Positions 1 to 8,991 of a stretch of 64,000 bases of DNA are shown here, piece after piece. The notes under the pieces were generated by a model. The model did not search any database and had not been told where the DNA came from. It was given only the letters and a program-made list of their open reading frames with translations. A program made the translations under genes and the position numbers. Each line of letters opens with the position of its first letter. Within the stretch, counting starts at the first letter, position 1. Source of the DNA: Cupriavidus sp. BIS7 (GTDB lineage: Bacteria > Pseudomonadota > Gammaproteobacteria > Burkholderiales > Burkholderiaceae); contig NZ_ALOU01000027.1 of the NCBI RefSeq assembly GCF_000292345.1, forward strand, positions 48,247 through 112,246, given 5' to 3'.

Positions 1-354
1 GCGACGGAACATTTCTTCGCGAAGCTGTTCCGAATTGGTCAGGTTGCCGTTGTGGGCCAGGATGATGCCGTACGGCGCGTTCACGTAGAACGGCTGGGCC
101 TCTTCCTCGCTCGAAGCGGAGCCGGCCGTCGGATAACGCACTTGCCCGATACCCGAGTTACCGGGCAGGCTGCGCATGTTGCGCGTGCGGAACACATCGC
201 GCACGAGGCCGTTGGCCTTGTGCATGTGGAAGGTGCTGCCATTGGCCGTGGCGATGCCGGCTGCATCCTGTCCGCGGTGTTGCAACAGCAGCAGGCTGTC
301 ATAAATGAGTTGGTTGACAGGGCTGGTGGAAACCGCACCGACGATACCGCACAT
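1..354 (-). CDS. purF: Amidophosphoribosyltransferase, N-terminal part (runs off window start)
   Basis: Catalyses the first committed step of purine synthesis, transferring glutamine amide nitrogen to PRPP to give phosphoribosylamine. Only the first 118 codons are inside the window. The protein starts MCGIVGAV, so Cys2 becomes the N-terminal nucleophile of the class II glutaminase domain once Met is removed. The motifs [15 protein letters not shown] and the NGNLTN loop are all typical of PurF. It lies last in the order folC-SPOR-cvpA-purF, about 100 bp after cvpA. The start at 354 is fixed by the need for Cys at position 2. The identity is certain; the PRTase domain is not visible here. Confidence 0.97.
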   Translation of the reverse strand, partial: MCGIVGAVSTSPVNQLIYDSLLLLQHRGQDAAGIATANGSTFHMHKANGLVRDVFRTRNMRSLPGNSGIGQVRYPTAGSASSEEEAQPFYVNAPYGIILAHNGNLTNSEQLREEMFRR

Positions 355-456
355 GCCGAACTCCCAGGAAAGGCAATTGATTCAGGGGCGCACTCCCGTC
401 ATGGGGAAACGGGATCTGCGTTCACTACGCCGCGAGTGCATCCTGCGCGGAGGCGC

Positions 457-954
457 TCACGTCTTTACATACTTGGCCAGGTCCGGCGGCAGCCAGTGCC
501 GCAGTTCGTCCATGGCCTGCATCACATAGGGGCGCGACACTGCGTCCCGCCAGAAAGGCTCCTCTGGCAGCTTCGTGAGCCCCGCCAGCACAACGACGAG
601 CATCACGACCAGCGCGCCTCGCGCCAGCCCGAACACCAACCCAAGGCCGCGGTCCGCGGGCTTGAGGCCGGTGGATTCAAGCAACTGGCCCAGCACCGCT
701 CCGGCAAGCGCCGAAACGATCCATGTTCCGAAGAATACGGCTAGAAAGCCCAGCGCGCTGCGTGTCAGTTCACCGCCCGGCAGCGACGCTGGCATCCACT
801 GCGCGGCCATGCCGCCAAAGTGATAGGCCAGCACAAAGGCCACTACCCAGCCCACCAGCGCCAGCACTTCGCGCACCAGCCCGCGCAACACGCCGATCAG
901 GCCCGAAGCCACAACGATGAATGCAACCGCGTAATCAAAAAAAGTGAAAGCCAT
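457..954 (-). CDS. cvpA: CvpA family membrane protein
   Basis: 165-residue inner-membrane protein with four predicted hydrophobic segments (about residues 5-25, 30-50, 65-88 and 103-125). The N-terminus MAFTFFDYAV followed by GLIGVLRGLVREVLALVGW is typical of CvpA, named for colicin V production in E. coli. CvpA commonly sits just upstream of purF, as here. Its biochemical role is unsettled; links to envelope stress resistance have been reported for the family. It probably shares a transcript with the SPOR gene and purF. Confidence 0.93.
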   Translation of the reverse strand: MAFTFFDYAVAFIVVASGLIGVLRGLVREVLALVGWVVAFVLAYHFGGMAAQWMPASLPGGELTRSALGFLAVFFGTWIVSALAGAVLGQLLESTGLKPADRGLGLVFGLARGALVVMLVVVLAGLTKLPEEPFWRDAVSRPYVMQAMDELRHWLPPDLAKYVKT

Positions 955-1027
955 GCGTCTGGCGCCAGTCCGATGCGTTCCTGTCAGATGGGGGGCGAAG
1001 CGGACTACCGTCCTGCGACACGAGCCG

Positions 1028-1801
1028 TTACTGCTCCACGATCTTCGAGGTCAGTCCGATCGACCTGACCTTCTTGTCCGCCGCATCGGCGGCCTCGCGA
1101 CTGGTGAACGGGCCCGCTCGCAGCAGGTTCCGCTCGCCATCGGCCAGCATCTTCTTTTCCACATAGGCGGGCACCTTGCTCTCCTTGAGCTTGGCCAGCC
1201 AGTTCTTCGCGCGATCTTCCGAAGCGAACGCGCCAATCAGAATCAGGTACTTGGTGTTCGCGGCAGGCTTGTCCGCCTTGTCAGCCGGCTTGGTATCGGC
1301 GACCCTAGTCTCGGCAGCCTTGCTGTCGGCCTTGCTGTCGGCCTTCACATCAGCCTTCACGTCGGCCTTGGGCTTGTCCGATTTATCCGCGGCAGGTGCG
1401 CTGACGATTTCCTCGCCCGCATCAAGCGCCGCGTCATTGCGGCTGGCGCTGGCGGACGGCGGCAGCGGTGCGGCCTTGCGCGCTTCAACCTTCGGCTTCT
1501 GCGCGGCGCCCTGCCCGTTCGCCACACTCACGGCCACGTCTTCCGAGACAGGGCGCGGCTTGTGCTCGAACACGATCGGCAACACGATGATCGCCGCCGC
1601 CAGCAGCACCACTGCACCGATCAGACGGCGCCGTGCACGTTGCTTCTGGGGAAAGTCGGGATCGAGGGTATCGTCGGCGTAATCCTCGGCCAGCCGGCGC
1701 GACGCGCCAATACCGGCGCCCGGTTCTGCGCGCGTGCGGCGACCGCGTTCGGGTGCCGGATCAGTGCCCTTGCGGGACGAGAACAGCGAAAGCAGACCCA
1801 T
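1028..1801 (-). CDS. SPOR-domain cell-division/envelope protein (DedD-like)
   Basis: 257 residues. A basic cytoplasmic N-terminus (about 1-50) is followed by one membrane anchor (about 52-72), a periplasmic low-complexity linker rich in Ala, Lys and Asp, and a C-terminal SPOR domain (about 178-257, with YLILIGAFASEDRAKNWLAKL and the LLRAGPFTSREAA segment). SPOR domains bind denuded septal peptidoglycan, so a role at the division site is likely. The linker contains short repeats of the type KADVKADVKADSKADSK, encoded by near-identical 12-bp units around 1318-1375. Position between folC and cvpA matches DedD in other proteobacteria. Confidence 0.88.
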   Translation of the reverse strand: MGLLSLFSSRKGTDPAPERGRRTRAEPGAGIGASRRLAEDYADDTLDPDFPQKQRARRRLIGAVVLLAAAIIVLPIVFEHKPRPVSEDVAVSVANGQGAAQKPKVEARKAAPLPPSASASRNDAALDAGEEIVSAPAADKSDKPKADVKADVKADSKADSKAAETRVADTKPADKADKPAANTKYLILIGAFASEDRAKNWLAKLKESKVPAYVEKKMLADGERNLLRAGPFTSREAADAADKKVRSIGLTSKIVEQ

Positions 1802-1842
1802 AGATGCCCAAAGAGTGGTGTTCGGTGCGATGCCGTTTCGGA

Positions 1843-3153
1843 TCAGTTGGCCTGCGTGGCACGATATGCCATCACGCCGGCCACTGTGTAGAACGAGCCG
1901 AAGACCAGAATTCTATCATCCTCGGTGGCTCGCTCGACAGCATCGCGATAGGCCATTTCCGGGCTGGAAAAGCACGCCGCGGTATTGTCCGGGCCCTCGC
2001 GGAAGCCGGTTGCGTCCAGCTTCTCGCGCAGGTCCGCAGCCGTGGCGGCGCGGTCGGTTGGCAGGTCGCACAGGCACCAGTGATCGACCTTGTCGGCCAC
2101 ATGGGCGAGCACGCCCGCGATGTCCTTGTCGTGCATGGCGCCGAATACCGCATAGGTGTAGCGGAAGAAGCCCATGTTCTCGAGGTTCTGGCCCAGCGTG
2201 GCCGCGGCGTGCGGGTTATGGGCGACATCGAGAATCACTGCCGGACGGCCTGGCAGCACCTGGAACCGGCCCGGCAACTCGACGAAAGCCAGGCCATTGC
2301 GCACTTCCTGCGCGCTCACGGGCAGCTGCGGGCGCATGGCCTGCAGCGCAGCCAGCGCGGCCGAGGCGTTCAGCAACTGGTTGGCCCCGCGTAGCGCCGG
2401 ATAGCCCAGGCCATTCAGCTTGCGCTCGCGACTGGCCCAGTCCCATTGCTGGCGTTCCTGGCCCGGAGCGGCCTGGTGTCGGAAATCGCGGCCCACGAGC
2501 CACAGGTTCGCGCCGATTGCCTCGGCGTGGTCGATGAGCGACTGCGGCGGCACCGGGTCGCCCACGATCGCAGGCTTGTGTGGCCGGAAGATGCCGGCCT
2601 TCTCGTAGCCGATCTTCTCGCGGGTGTCGCCGAGGTACTGGGTATGGTCGATGTCGACGCTGGTGATGACCGCGCAGTCCGTATCGATCACATTGACCGC
2701 ATCGAGCCGGCCGCCAAGGCCGACTTCAAGGATCATCGCGTCAAGTCCGGCCGCGGCGAACATGTGAATGATCGCTAGCGTCGTGAATTCGAAGTAGGTC
2801 AGGCTGACCGGGTCCGCAAAGCTCATGCGGGCACGTTCGACAGCCTCGAAGTGCGGCAGCAGTTGGGCGTCGGTGGCCTGCTCGCCATTGATGCGCGCGC
2901 GTTCGTTGAACGTGATCAGGTGCGGCGAGGTATGCAGGCCCACCTTGTAGCCAGCTTCCAGCAGGATGCGTTCGAGGATCGCGCAGGTCGACCCCTTGCC
3001 GTTCGTGCCCCCCACCGTGAAGACCACGGCGTCGATGCGCAGGCCCAGCGCTTCCTTGACGCGCGTGATGCGCGTCAGGCCCATGTCGATGCCCACGGGG
3101 TGAGCGGTTTCCAGATGTGCGAGCCAGTCGGGGAGATTGTGGAAGATGGGCAT
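1843..3153 (-). CDS. folC: Bifunctional dihydrofolate synthase / folylpolyglutamate synthase
   Basis: 436 residues, normal for FolC. It adds glutamate to dihydropteroate and then further glutamates to reduced folates, using ATP. The Mur-ligase-type P-loop GGTNGKGSTCA is near residue 50. HTSPHLITFNERARING matches the folate-binding loop, and DAVNVIDTDCAVITSVDIDH is the family metal/ATP region. The C-terminal Mur ligase domain has VILDVAHNPHAA near residue 310. It lies downstream of accD (77 bp gap) and upstream of the SPOR gene, the usual accD-folC-dedD-cvpA-purF order. Confidence 0.97.
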   Translation of the reverse strand: MPIFHNLPDWLAHLETAHPVGIDMGLTRITRVKEALGLRIDAVVFTVGGTNGKGSTCAILERILLEAGYKVGLHTSPHLITFNERARINGEQATDAQLLPHFEAVERARMSFADPVSLTYFEFTTLAIIHMFAAAGLDAMILEVGLGGRLDAVNVIDTDCAVITSVDIDHTQYLGDTREKIGYEKAGIFRPHKPAIVGDPVPPQSLIDHAEAIGANLWLVGRDFRHQAAPGQERQQWDWASRERKLNGLGYPALRGANQLLNASAALAALQAMRPQLPVSAQEVRNGLAFVELPGRFQVLPGRPAVILDVAHNPHAAATLGQNLENMGFFRYTYAVFGAMHDKDIAGVLAHVADKVDHWCLCDLPTDRAATAADLREKLDATGFREGPDNTAACFSSPEMAYRDAVERATEDDRILVFGSFYTVAGVMAYRATQAN

Positions 3154-3230
3154 GCTGGTTGAGGCTATAAAAGCAAAATGGCGCGGGTATCAGGCACCCG
3201 CGCCATTGTCCTGCAAAACGTACTGTCGCG

Positions 3231-4103
3231 TCAGGCCACCGCGTCGGCCGGCTGCTTCTGCAGCAGCGCCAGCAGCTGGGCCAGTTCCGCGCGCAACTTG
3301 CGGCGATCGAGGATCATGTCGATGGCGCCCTTCTGCAGCAGGAACTCGGCACGCTGGAAGCCTTCCGGCAGCTTTTCGCGCACGGTCTGCTCGATCACGC
3401 GCGGGCCGGCAAAGCCGATCAGTGCCTTCGGTTCGGCGATGACGACATCACCGAGGAACGCGAAGCTTGCCGAAACACCGCCCATCGTCGGGTCGGTCAG
3501 CACGCTGATGAACGGCAGCTTGGCATTCGAAAGCTGATTGAGCATGGCCGTGGTCTTGGCCATCTGCATCAGCGACAGCAGGCTTTCCTGCATGCGCGCA
3601 CCGCCCGTGGCGGTCACGCAGATGAACGGCACCTTCTGCTCCAGCGCCGCCTGGGCGCCACGCGCGAAACGCTCGCCCACCACCGAGCCCATCGAACCGC
3701 CCATGAACTCGAATTCGAAGCAGGCCACGACCACGGGGATCGTGTGGATCGCGCCACCCATCACCACCATTGCATCGGTCTCGCCAGTGTCATCCATGGC
3801 GGCCTTGATGCGATCCGGGTACTTTTTGGTGTCCTTGAACTTCAGCGCGTCCACCGGCACGATTTCCTGGCCGATTTCATAGCGGCCTTCGGCGTCGAGC
3901 AGCTTGTCCAGACGCTCGCGCGAACCGATGCGCATATGGTGGTCGCACTTCGGGCAGACGTGCAGATTTGCCTCGACGTCGGTACGGTACAGCGTAGCCT
4001 CGCACGACGGGCACTTGACCCACAGCCCTTCCGGAATGCCCTTGCGGGTGGACGGGTCGGTCTGTTGAATCTTGGGAGGCAGGAGTTTATCCAACCAGCT
4101 CAT
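3231..4103 (-). CDS. accD: Acetyl-CoA carboxylase carboxyltransferase subunit beta
   Basis: 290 residues. With AccA it forms the carboxyltransferase that moves CO2 from biotin on AccB to acetyl-CoA, giving malonyl-CoA for fatty acid synthesis. The N-terminal zinc ribbon is intact: Cys31, Cys34, Cys50 and Cys53 (CPSC and CPKC pairs). The crotonase-like core includes [18 protein letters not shown] and the [12 protein letters not shown] oxyanion region. The start is preceded by an AGGAG-type ribosome site (minus strand, just above 4103). It is separated from trpA by a hairpin, so it may have its own promoter in 4104-4226. Confidence 0.98.
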   Translation of the reverse strand: MSWLDKLLPPKIQQTDPSTRKGIPEGLWVKCPSCEATLYRTDVEANLHVCPKCDHHMRIGSRERLDKLLDAEGRYEIGQEIVPVDALKFKDTKKYPDRIKAAMDDTGETDAMVVMGGAIHTIPVVVACFEFEFMGGSMGSVVGERFARGAQAALEQKVPFICVTATGGARMQESLLSLMQMAKTTAMLNQLSNAKLPFISVLTDPTMGGVSASFAFLGDVVIAEPKALIGFAGPRVIEQTVREKLPEGFQRAEFLLQKGAIDMILDRRKLRAELAQLLALLQKQPADAVA

Positions 4104-4226
4104 GAAAGCTCCTTTCGGATAACTGCGATCCGCGCGCCAGCCTCCTTCGGGAGGGGCGAATACAGGGACCGCAGGGAATCAGGCCGCGAATTTACCACGC
4201 CCGGCACGTCAAGCCTAAGCAAAACA

Positions 4227-4258
4227 CGCCAACTGTGCATTTTGGATCACAATTGGCG
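4227..4258. terminator. Hairpin between trpA and accD, possibly bidirectional
   Basis: Inverted repeat CGCCAACTGTG / CACAATTGGCG (arms 4227-4237 and 4248-4258, one wobble pair) with a 10-base loop. T-rich stretches lie on both outer sides: GTTTTTTT on the plus side and TGTTTTGC on the minus side. It follows the trpA stop by about 40 bp on the minus strand, so it likely ends or attenuates the trp transcript before accD. Function is inferred from structure only. Confidence 0.6.
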
Positions 4259-4297
4259 CTGTTTTTTTCAGCAGCACGTCAGGCGTTGGACACGATT

Positions 4298-5095
4298 TCA
4301 GGCGTCCAGTGCCTGGCGGATCTCGGAGATAAAGGCACGCAGCGACTCCACGGCCTTCTCGCGCGGCGCGTCTTCCAGCAATTGCACCAGGCGGCTGCCG
4401 ATCACCACGGCATCGGCCACGCTGCCAATGGCGCGGGCCGTCTGCGCATCGCGAATGCCGAAGCCGACGCCCACCGGCAGGTTGGCGTGCTGCTTGATCA
4501 GCGGCAGACGCGCGGCCACGCTGTCGAGGTCGATCGTTGCCGAACCAGTCACGCCCTTGAGCGATACGTAGTACAGGTAGCCGCTGGCCACCTTCGCCAC
4601 GGCCTCGATGCGGTCGTCGGTGGAGGTGGGCGCCAGCAGGAAGATCGGGTCCATCTGGTTCGCACGCATCAGCGTGGCGAAGGACTCGCATTCCTCGGGC
4701 GGATAATCGACCACCAGCACGCCGTCCACGCCAGCTGCGCTTGCCGCCTTGGCAAACGCTTCCTCGCCCATGCGCTCGATCGGGTTCGCATAGCCCATCA
4801 GCACCACGGGCGTGGTGGCGTTGGTCTTGCGGAACTCCGCCACCCAGCCCAGCACCTGGGTCAGCGATACACCCTGCGCCAGTGCGCGCTCGGAAGCACG
4901 CTGGATCACGGGGCCGTCGGCCATCGGGTCCGAGAAAGGCACGCCGAGTTCGATCACGTCGGCGCCACCGGCCACCAGTGCGTGCATCAGGTCGACGGTC
5001 AGCCCGGGCGCCGGATCGCCGGCGGTGATGAACGGAATCAGGCCCTTCTTCTGCTGCGCGGTCAGTGCCGCGAAAGTCTTCTGGATACGGGACAT
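4298..5095 (-). CDS. trpA: Tryptophan synthase alpha subunit
   Basis: 265 residues. Cleaves indole-3-glycerol phosphate to indole and glyceraldehyde-3-phosphate; indole is channelled to TrpB. The catalytic acids fall at Glu49 ([12 protein letters not shown]) and Asp60 (PMADGPVIQ), the same numbers as in Salmonella TrpA. The phosphate-binding [11 protein letters not shown] and the C-terminal [11 protein letters not shown] are also present. Unusually it is separated from trpB by a DNA methyltransferase gene, an arrangement I recall from other Burkholderiales. Last gene of the trpF-trpB-MTase-trpA run. Confidence 0.98.
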   Translation of the reverse strand: MSRIQKTFAALTAQQKKGLIPFITAGDPAPGLTVDLMHALVAGGADVIELGVPFSDPMADGPVIQRASERALAQGVSLTQVLGWVAEFRKTNATTPVVLMGYANPIERMGEEAFAKAASAAGVDGVLVVDYPPEECESFATLMRANQMDPIFLLAPTSTDDRIEAVAKVASGYLYYVSLKGVTGSATIDLDSVAARLPLIKQHANLPVGVGFGIRDAQTARAIGSVADAVVIGSRLVQLLEDAPREKAVESLRAFISEIRQALDA

Positions 5096-5106
5096 GTCAG
5101 TGGCAA

Positions 5107-6039
5107 TCAGATAAGGCGTTGCACGGGCGATGCGTCTTCGGCATCGTCATTGGCGGCGGCGGCAACTTCAGGCGCTTCGGACACTTCGGGCCTGAGCGGC
5201 GCGTAGACGGGCTGCGCAGCGGTCACGCGATCGCGCACCAGTCCCGCGTATTGCGGATTCATCTCGAACCCGACAAAGCGGCGGCCGTGCCGTACACAGG
5301 CCACGGCGGTCGTACCGCTACCCGTGAACGGATCGAGCACGATGCCGCCCGGCGGGCAGGACGACAGCACCATGCGCTCGACGATCTCGAGCGGCTTCTG
5401 CGTCGGATGGTCGGCGCGCTCCGGGTCCTGACGGTGAATGCGCGGCACGCTCCACAGGTCCTTCGGGTTGTAGCCCACTTCGAGCCACTTCTTGCCTTCG
5501 AAGCGTGGACGGCTACGGGCCTTCTTGGTCTCGGCGTCGTACGGAATCCGCACCGGATCGAGATCGAAGTAGTAGTCGCGCTGACGGGCGAAGAAGCCGA
5601 TGTTGTCGTGCACCGACGAGAACTTGCGCGTGGTGCCGCCCATGCTCGGCACGCGGCGGTCCCAGATAATCTCGTTGATCATCGTCATGCGCCGCTTGAG
5701 CATGACGAACAGCTCGGGCGAGTACTGCCACGTGCAGAACAGGTACAGCGTGCCGCGCGGCGCGATCTTTGGCACGATCGCATCCATCCAGCGCTCGGAC
5801 CATTCGAGATAGGCGTCGCCCGACAGCAGGTCGGAGTCGTTGCCGTAGTCCTTGCCCAGGCCATAGGGCGGGTCCGCCACAACCAGGTCGATCGAGCCGT
5901 CGGGGATCCGCTTGATCCCTTCCAGCGCGTCCTCCTGGTAGAGGCGCATCGTGGCCGTATCGAGGATGTCGAACGGTTCGGAACCTGCCCCGCCTTCTTC
6001 GGACTGGGGCAGCGATGTGTTGGGAGGCAATGCGCGCAT
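5107..6039 (-). CDS. Solitary site-specific DNA methyltransferase (beta class, YhdJ-like)
   Basis: 310 residues. Transfers a methyl group from SAM to an exocyclic amino group in DNA. The catalytic motif DPPYGLG lies at residues 56-62 and the SAM-binding motif DPFTGSGTT at 236-244. Motif IV coming before motif I is the beta-class order (as in CcrM, YhdJ, HinfI). HPTQKP (211-216) is a further hallmark. No restriction endonuclease is next to it, so it looks like an orphan methylase. Its ATG shares one base with the trpB stop (TGATG) and its end is 11 bp from trpA, so it is translated as part of the trp operon. Target sequence cannot be read from the gene. Confidence 0.92.
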   Translation of the reverse strand: MRALPPNTSLPQSEEGGAGSEPFDILDTATMRLYQEDALEGIKRIPDGSIDLVVADPPYGLGKDYGNDSDLLSGDAYLEWSERWMDAIVPKIAPRGTLYLFCTWQYSPELFVMLKRRMTMINEIIWDRRVPSMGGTTRKFSSVHDNIGFFARQRDYYFDLDPVRIPYDAETKKARSRPRFEGKKWLEVGYNPKDLWSVPRIHRQDPERADHPTQKPLEIVERMVLSSCPPGGIVLDPFTGSGTTAVACVRHGRRFVGFEMNPQYAGLVRDRVTAAQPVYAPLRPEVSEAPEVAAAANDDAEDASPVQRLI

Positions 6040-7232
6040 CAGAGCTTCAACCCCGCGCGTTCGGCCACCGTGTGCATGTCCTTGTCACCACGACCGGACA
6101 GGTTCACGAGCAGCAGTTTGTCGCGGCCCAGCGTCGGCGCCAGCTTGCACGCGTACGCAATCGCATGGCTCGATTCCAGCGCCGGGATGATGCCCTCGAT
6201 GCGGCAGCAGTCGTGGAAGGCCTTCAATGCTTCCTCATCGGTGATCGGCACATACTGCGCGCGGCCCATGTCCTTGAGCCATGCGTGTTCAGGGCCGACA
6301 CCCGGGTAGTCCAGCCCGGCCGACACCGAATGCGTCTCGATGATCTGGCCGTTGGCGTCCTGCAGCAGATACGTGCGGTTGCCATGCAGCACGCCCGGCG
6401 TGCCGCCGATCAGCGATGCCGCGTGGCGGCCCGTGTCCAGGCCGTCGCCGGCCGCTTCCACACCGATCAGTTGCACATCCTTGTGTTCGATGTATGGATA
6501 GAAGATGCCCATCGCGTTCGATCCGCCGCCCACGCAGGCGATCACGGCATCGGGCTGGCGGCCGGCCAGTTCCGGCATCTGCACCTTGGCCTCCTCGCCG
6601 ATCACGCACTGGAAATCGCGCACCATCATCGGGTACGGGTGCGGGCCAGCCACGGTGCCGATAATGTAGAACGTGGTTTCGACATTGGTCACCCAGTCGC
6701 GCATCGCTTCATTGAGCGCGTCCTTGAGCGTGCGCGAGCCGCTTTCCACGGGCACCACGGTGGCGCCCAGCAGCTTCATGCGATAGACGTTGGCAGCCTG
6801 GCGGCGCACGTCCTCGGCACCCATGTAGACCACGCACTCCATGCCGAAGCGCGCGGCGATCGTGGCCGTGGCCACGCCGTGCTGGCCCGCGCCGGTCTCG
6901 GCAATCACGCGCTTCTTGCCCATGCGCTTGGCAAGCAACGCCTGCCCGATCACGTTGTTGATCTTGTGGGCGCCGGTGTGGTTCAGGTCTTCGCGCTTGA
7001 AGTAGATCTGCGCGCCGCCGAGCGTCTCGCTCCAGCGCTGCGCGTGGTAGATCGGCGACGGGCGGCCGACGAAATGCTTCAGCTCGCGGCGGTATTCGGC
7101 GTCGAAGTCAGGGTCCTTCTGGTACCGCGCATAGGCTTCGCGCAGCTCGTCCAGTGCATGAACCAGGGTTTCGGAAACGAAAGTACCGCCATAGGGGCCA
7201 AAATGGCCACGGGAATCGGGCAGGTCGTACAT
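6039..7232 (-). CDS. trpB: Tryptophan synthase beta subunit
   Basis: 397 residues from the chosen start. PLP enzyme that condenses indole with serine to make tryptophan. The PLP lysine is Lys90 in HTGAHKINN; the phosphate-binding loop GGGSNAMG and the C-terminal LSGRGDKDM are intact. I chose the ATG at 7232 ([16 protein letters not shown]) because TrpB proteins start there; an in-frame ATG 34 codons upstream (7334) would add a non-conserved extension overlapping trpF. About 100 bp after trpF. Confidence 0.98.
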   Translation of the reverse strand: MYDLPDSRGHFGPYGGTFVSETLVHALDELREAYARYQKDPDFDAEYRRELKHFVGRPSPIYHAQRWSETLGGAQIYFKREDLNHTGAHKINNVIGQALLAKRMGKKRVIAETGAGQHGVATATIAARFGMECVVYMGAEDVRRQAANVYRMKLLGATVVPVESGSRTLKDALNEAMRDWVTNVETTFYIIGTVAGPHPYPMMVRDFQCVIGEEAKVQMPELAGRQPDAVIACVGGGSNAMGIFYPYIEHKDVQLIGVEAAGDGLDTGRHAASLIGGTPGVLHGNRTYLLQDANGQIIETHSVSAGLDYPGVGPEHAWLKDMGRAQYVPITDEEALKAFHDCCRIEGIIPALESSHAIAYACKLAPTLGRDKLLLVNLSGRGDKDMHTVAERAGLKL

Positions 7233-7330
7233 GTCCAGGCTCTCAGGTGGCACGTCACGGCCATCGTGGCGTGACGCGCGGGTATCGGGGGTGGCGCAAC
7301 CGGGGGCCGGGGAAATCCTGCTTGGGAAAA

Positions 7331-8038
7331 TCACCCTGCGGATCGCCCTGCGTCGGCCATGCGAACGGCGCGCACGAATGCGGCAATACGGGCGTGGTCC
7401 TTCACACCCTTGGCAGCCTCCACGCCGCTGCTGACATCCACAGCGTAGGGCCGCACGCGTTCAATCGCACCAGCGACGTTTTGCACGTTCAATCCACCAC
7501 TCAAAACGATGCGAGGAGCGCCGTTTGCGTGCGGACTGGCAGGATTGGGCGTTTGCCATTGAGCAGGAATCAGGGTCCAGTCGAAGACGTGGCCGCCACC
7601 GCCATAGCCTTCCACGAAGGCATCGAGCAACAGGCCGGAGGCGTCACGATATTGATCGGCGAATTCTACCAAATCGAGCCCCGGGCGGACACGGGCGGCG
7701 CGCATGTATGGCAGCCGGCAACGGCGCGCGATGTCGGAGCACTGCTGCGGCGTCTCGTCACCGTGGAACTGAAGCAGCGTCAACGGCACACGCTCGGCCA
7801 CATGGGCCACTTCCTCGGCATCGGCATTGACGAACAGGCCGACCACGGACACGAACGGCGGCACCTGCTCGGCAAGCGCCGCGGCATGCGCCACATCCAC
7901 ATGGCGCGGGCTCTTGTCGTAGAAGACCAGGCCAATTGCGTCAGCGCCAGCGTCAACCGCCGCGCGCACGTCCTCGTCGCGCGTCAGGCCGCAGATCTTG
8001 ATGCGCGTGCGGCACTCAGGCGCCATCATGGCTGTCAT
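7331..8038 (-). CDS. trpF: Phosphoribosylanthranilate isomerase
   Basis: 235 residues with the listed start; [14 protein letters not shown] gives slightly shorter alternatives. Catalyses the Amadori rearrangement of N-(5-phosphoribosyl)anthranilate in tryptophan synthesis. The beta-1 strand [11 protein letters not shown] carries the catalytic Cys, and Asp in the [10 protein letters not shown] segment is the general acid. [10 protein letters not shown] is the phosphate-binding segment. The gene begins inside the end of truA (23-base overlap), suggesting translational coupling. TrpF stands alone here, not fused to TrpC as in E. coli. Confidence 0.96.
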   Translation of the reverse strand: MTAMMAPECRTRIKICGLTRDEDVRAAVDAGADAIGLVFYDKSPRHVDVAHAAALAEQVPPFVSVVGLFVNADAEEVAHVAERVPLTLLQFHGDETPQQCSDIARRCRLPYMRAARVRPGLDLVEFADQYRDASGLLLDAFVEGYGGGGHVFDWTLIPAQWQTPNPASPHANGAPRIVLSGGLNVQNVAGAIERVRPYAVDVSSGVEAAKGVKDHARIAAFVRAVRMADAGRSAG

Positions 8039-8846
8039 CGGTAAAAACTCCGTGGAAGAAACTGGCCGCCGGGTCCGACTTGGGCAGCCGGTACGGCTCA
8101 GGATACTTCACGTCGGCCAGGTAGAGGCCGTCTGGCATGAACGTCGGCGCGGCCTTCTGGCGGCTGCGCCCTTCCAGTACCTCAGCCATCCACTCGGCCG
8201 GATAGCGGCCCCGCCCCACCGCCACCAGGCAGCCCATCAGGTTACGGACCATGTGGTGCAGGAACGCGCTGGCGCGAAAACGCAGGAACACCCAGCTGCC
8301 ATCCGCCTTCAACGTCACGTCGTACATCGTCTTGACCGGCGACTTGGCCTGGCATTCGGCAGCACGAAACGCGGAGAAATCGTGCTCGCCGATCAGGCAG
8401 GCAGCAGCGCGGCGCATTGCGTCGACGTCCAGGCGCTGGTCCGGCGGCAGCATCAGGTAGCCAGCGCGTCCGTGGATCATCGGCACGCGATGCGGCCCGG
8501 TATAGAGCGCGTAGTAATACATGCGCTCGAACGCCAGGAAGCGCGCGTGAAAACTCTCGTCGACCGGCTCGGCCCACTGCAGTGCGATGGACGGCGGCAG
8601 AAAGGCATTGACGCCGCGGACCCACGAAAAGCGGTCGCGCGACAGTTCGGTATCGAGGTGGATCACCTGCCCCAGCGCGTGCACGCCGGCATCGGTCCGC
8701 CCGGCCACCGTGGTCAACAGGCGCACGCCCGCGAAGCGCTCGATCGCGTCTTCGAGGTGATCCTGCACGGTGTTGCGATGGGGCTGCGACTGCCAGCCGG
8801 AAAAGGCCGAGCCGTCGTAATGAAGGCCGATGGCGATGCGGTTCAC
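8016..8846 (-). CDS. truA: tRNA pseudouridine(38-40) synthase
   Basis: 276 residues. Converts uridines 38-40 in tRNA anticodon arms to pseudouridine. The catalytic aspartate is Asp52 in [14 protein letters not shown]. The N-terminal [12 protein letters not shown] and the [11 protein letters not shown] segment near residue 210 are family signatures. It sits between fimV and trpF, as in other Burkholderiales and pseudomonads. Its 3' end overlaps trpF by 23 bases. Confidence 0.97.
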   Translation of the reverse strand: MNRIAIGLHYDGSAFSGWQSQPHRNTVQDHLEDAIERFAGVRLLTTVAGRTDAGVHALGQVIHLDTELSRDRFSWVRGVNAFLPPSIALQWAEPVDESFHARFLAFERMYYYALYTGPHRVPMIHGRAGYLMLPPDQRLDVDAMRRAAACLIGEHDFSAFRAAECQAKSPVKTMYDVTLKADGSWVFLRFRASAFLHHMVRNLMGCLVAVGRGRYPAEWMAEVLEGRSRQKAAPTFMPDGLYLADVKYPEPYRLPKSDPAASFFHGVFTDDSHDGA

Positions 8847-8881
8847 GGGTAAGAACTGTTTCCTGGTGGCGCAAAAACAAA

Positions 8882-8910
8882 ATGCGCCGGAAGGGACGCT
8901 TCCGGCGCAT
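8882..8910 (-). terminator. Rho-independent terminator after fimV
   Basis: Perfect stem ATGCGCCGGAAG / CTTCCGGCGCAT (arms 8882-8893 and 8899-8910) with a 5-base loop. On the minus strand it is followed by the T-rich run TTTTGTTTTTG. It lies about 80 bp after the fimV stop and just before truA, so it should separate fimV from the truA-trp transcript. Confidence 0.75.
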
Positions 8911-8991
8911 CGCTTCGGGTCGCGGCAGAGACCTGCCGCAAACCCTGCATCATACCGGCCTTTGGAGCGGACTCCTCAGGCCATCAACGGC

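Noticed and set aside
5107..6039. Restriction-modification system
   Set aside because: Only the methylase is present; neighbours are trpA and trpB, with no endonuclease or specificity gene.
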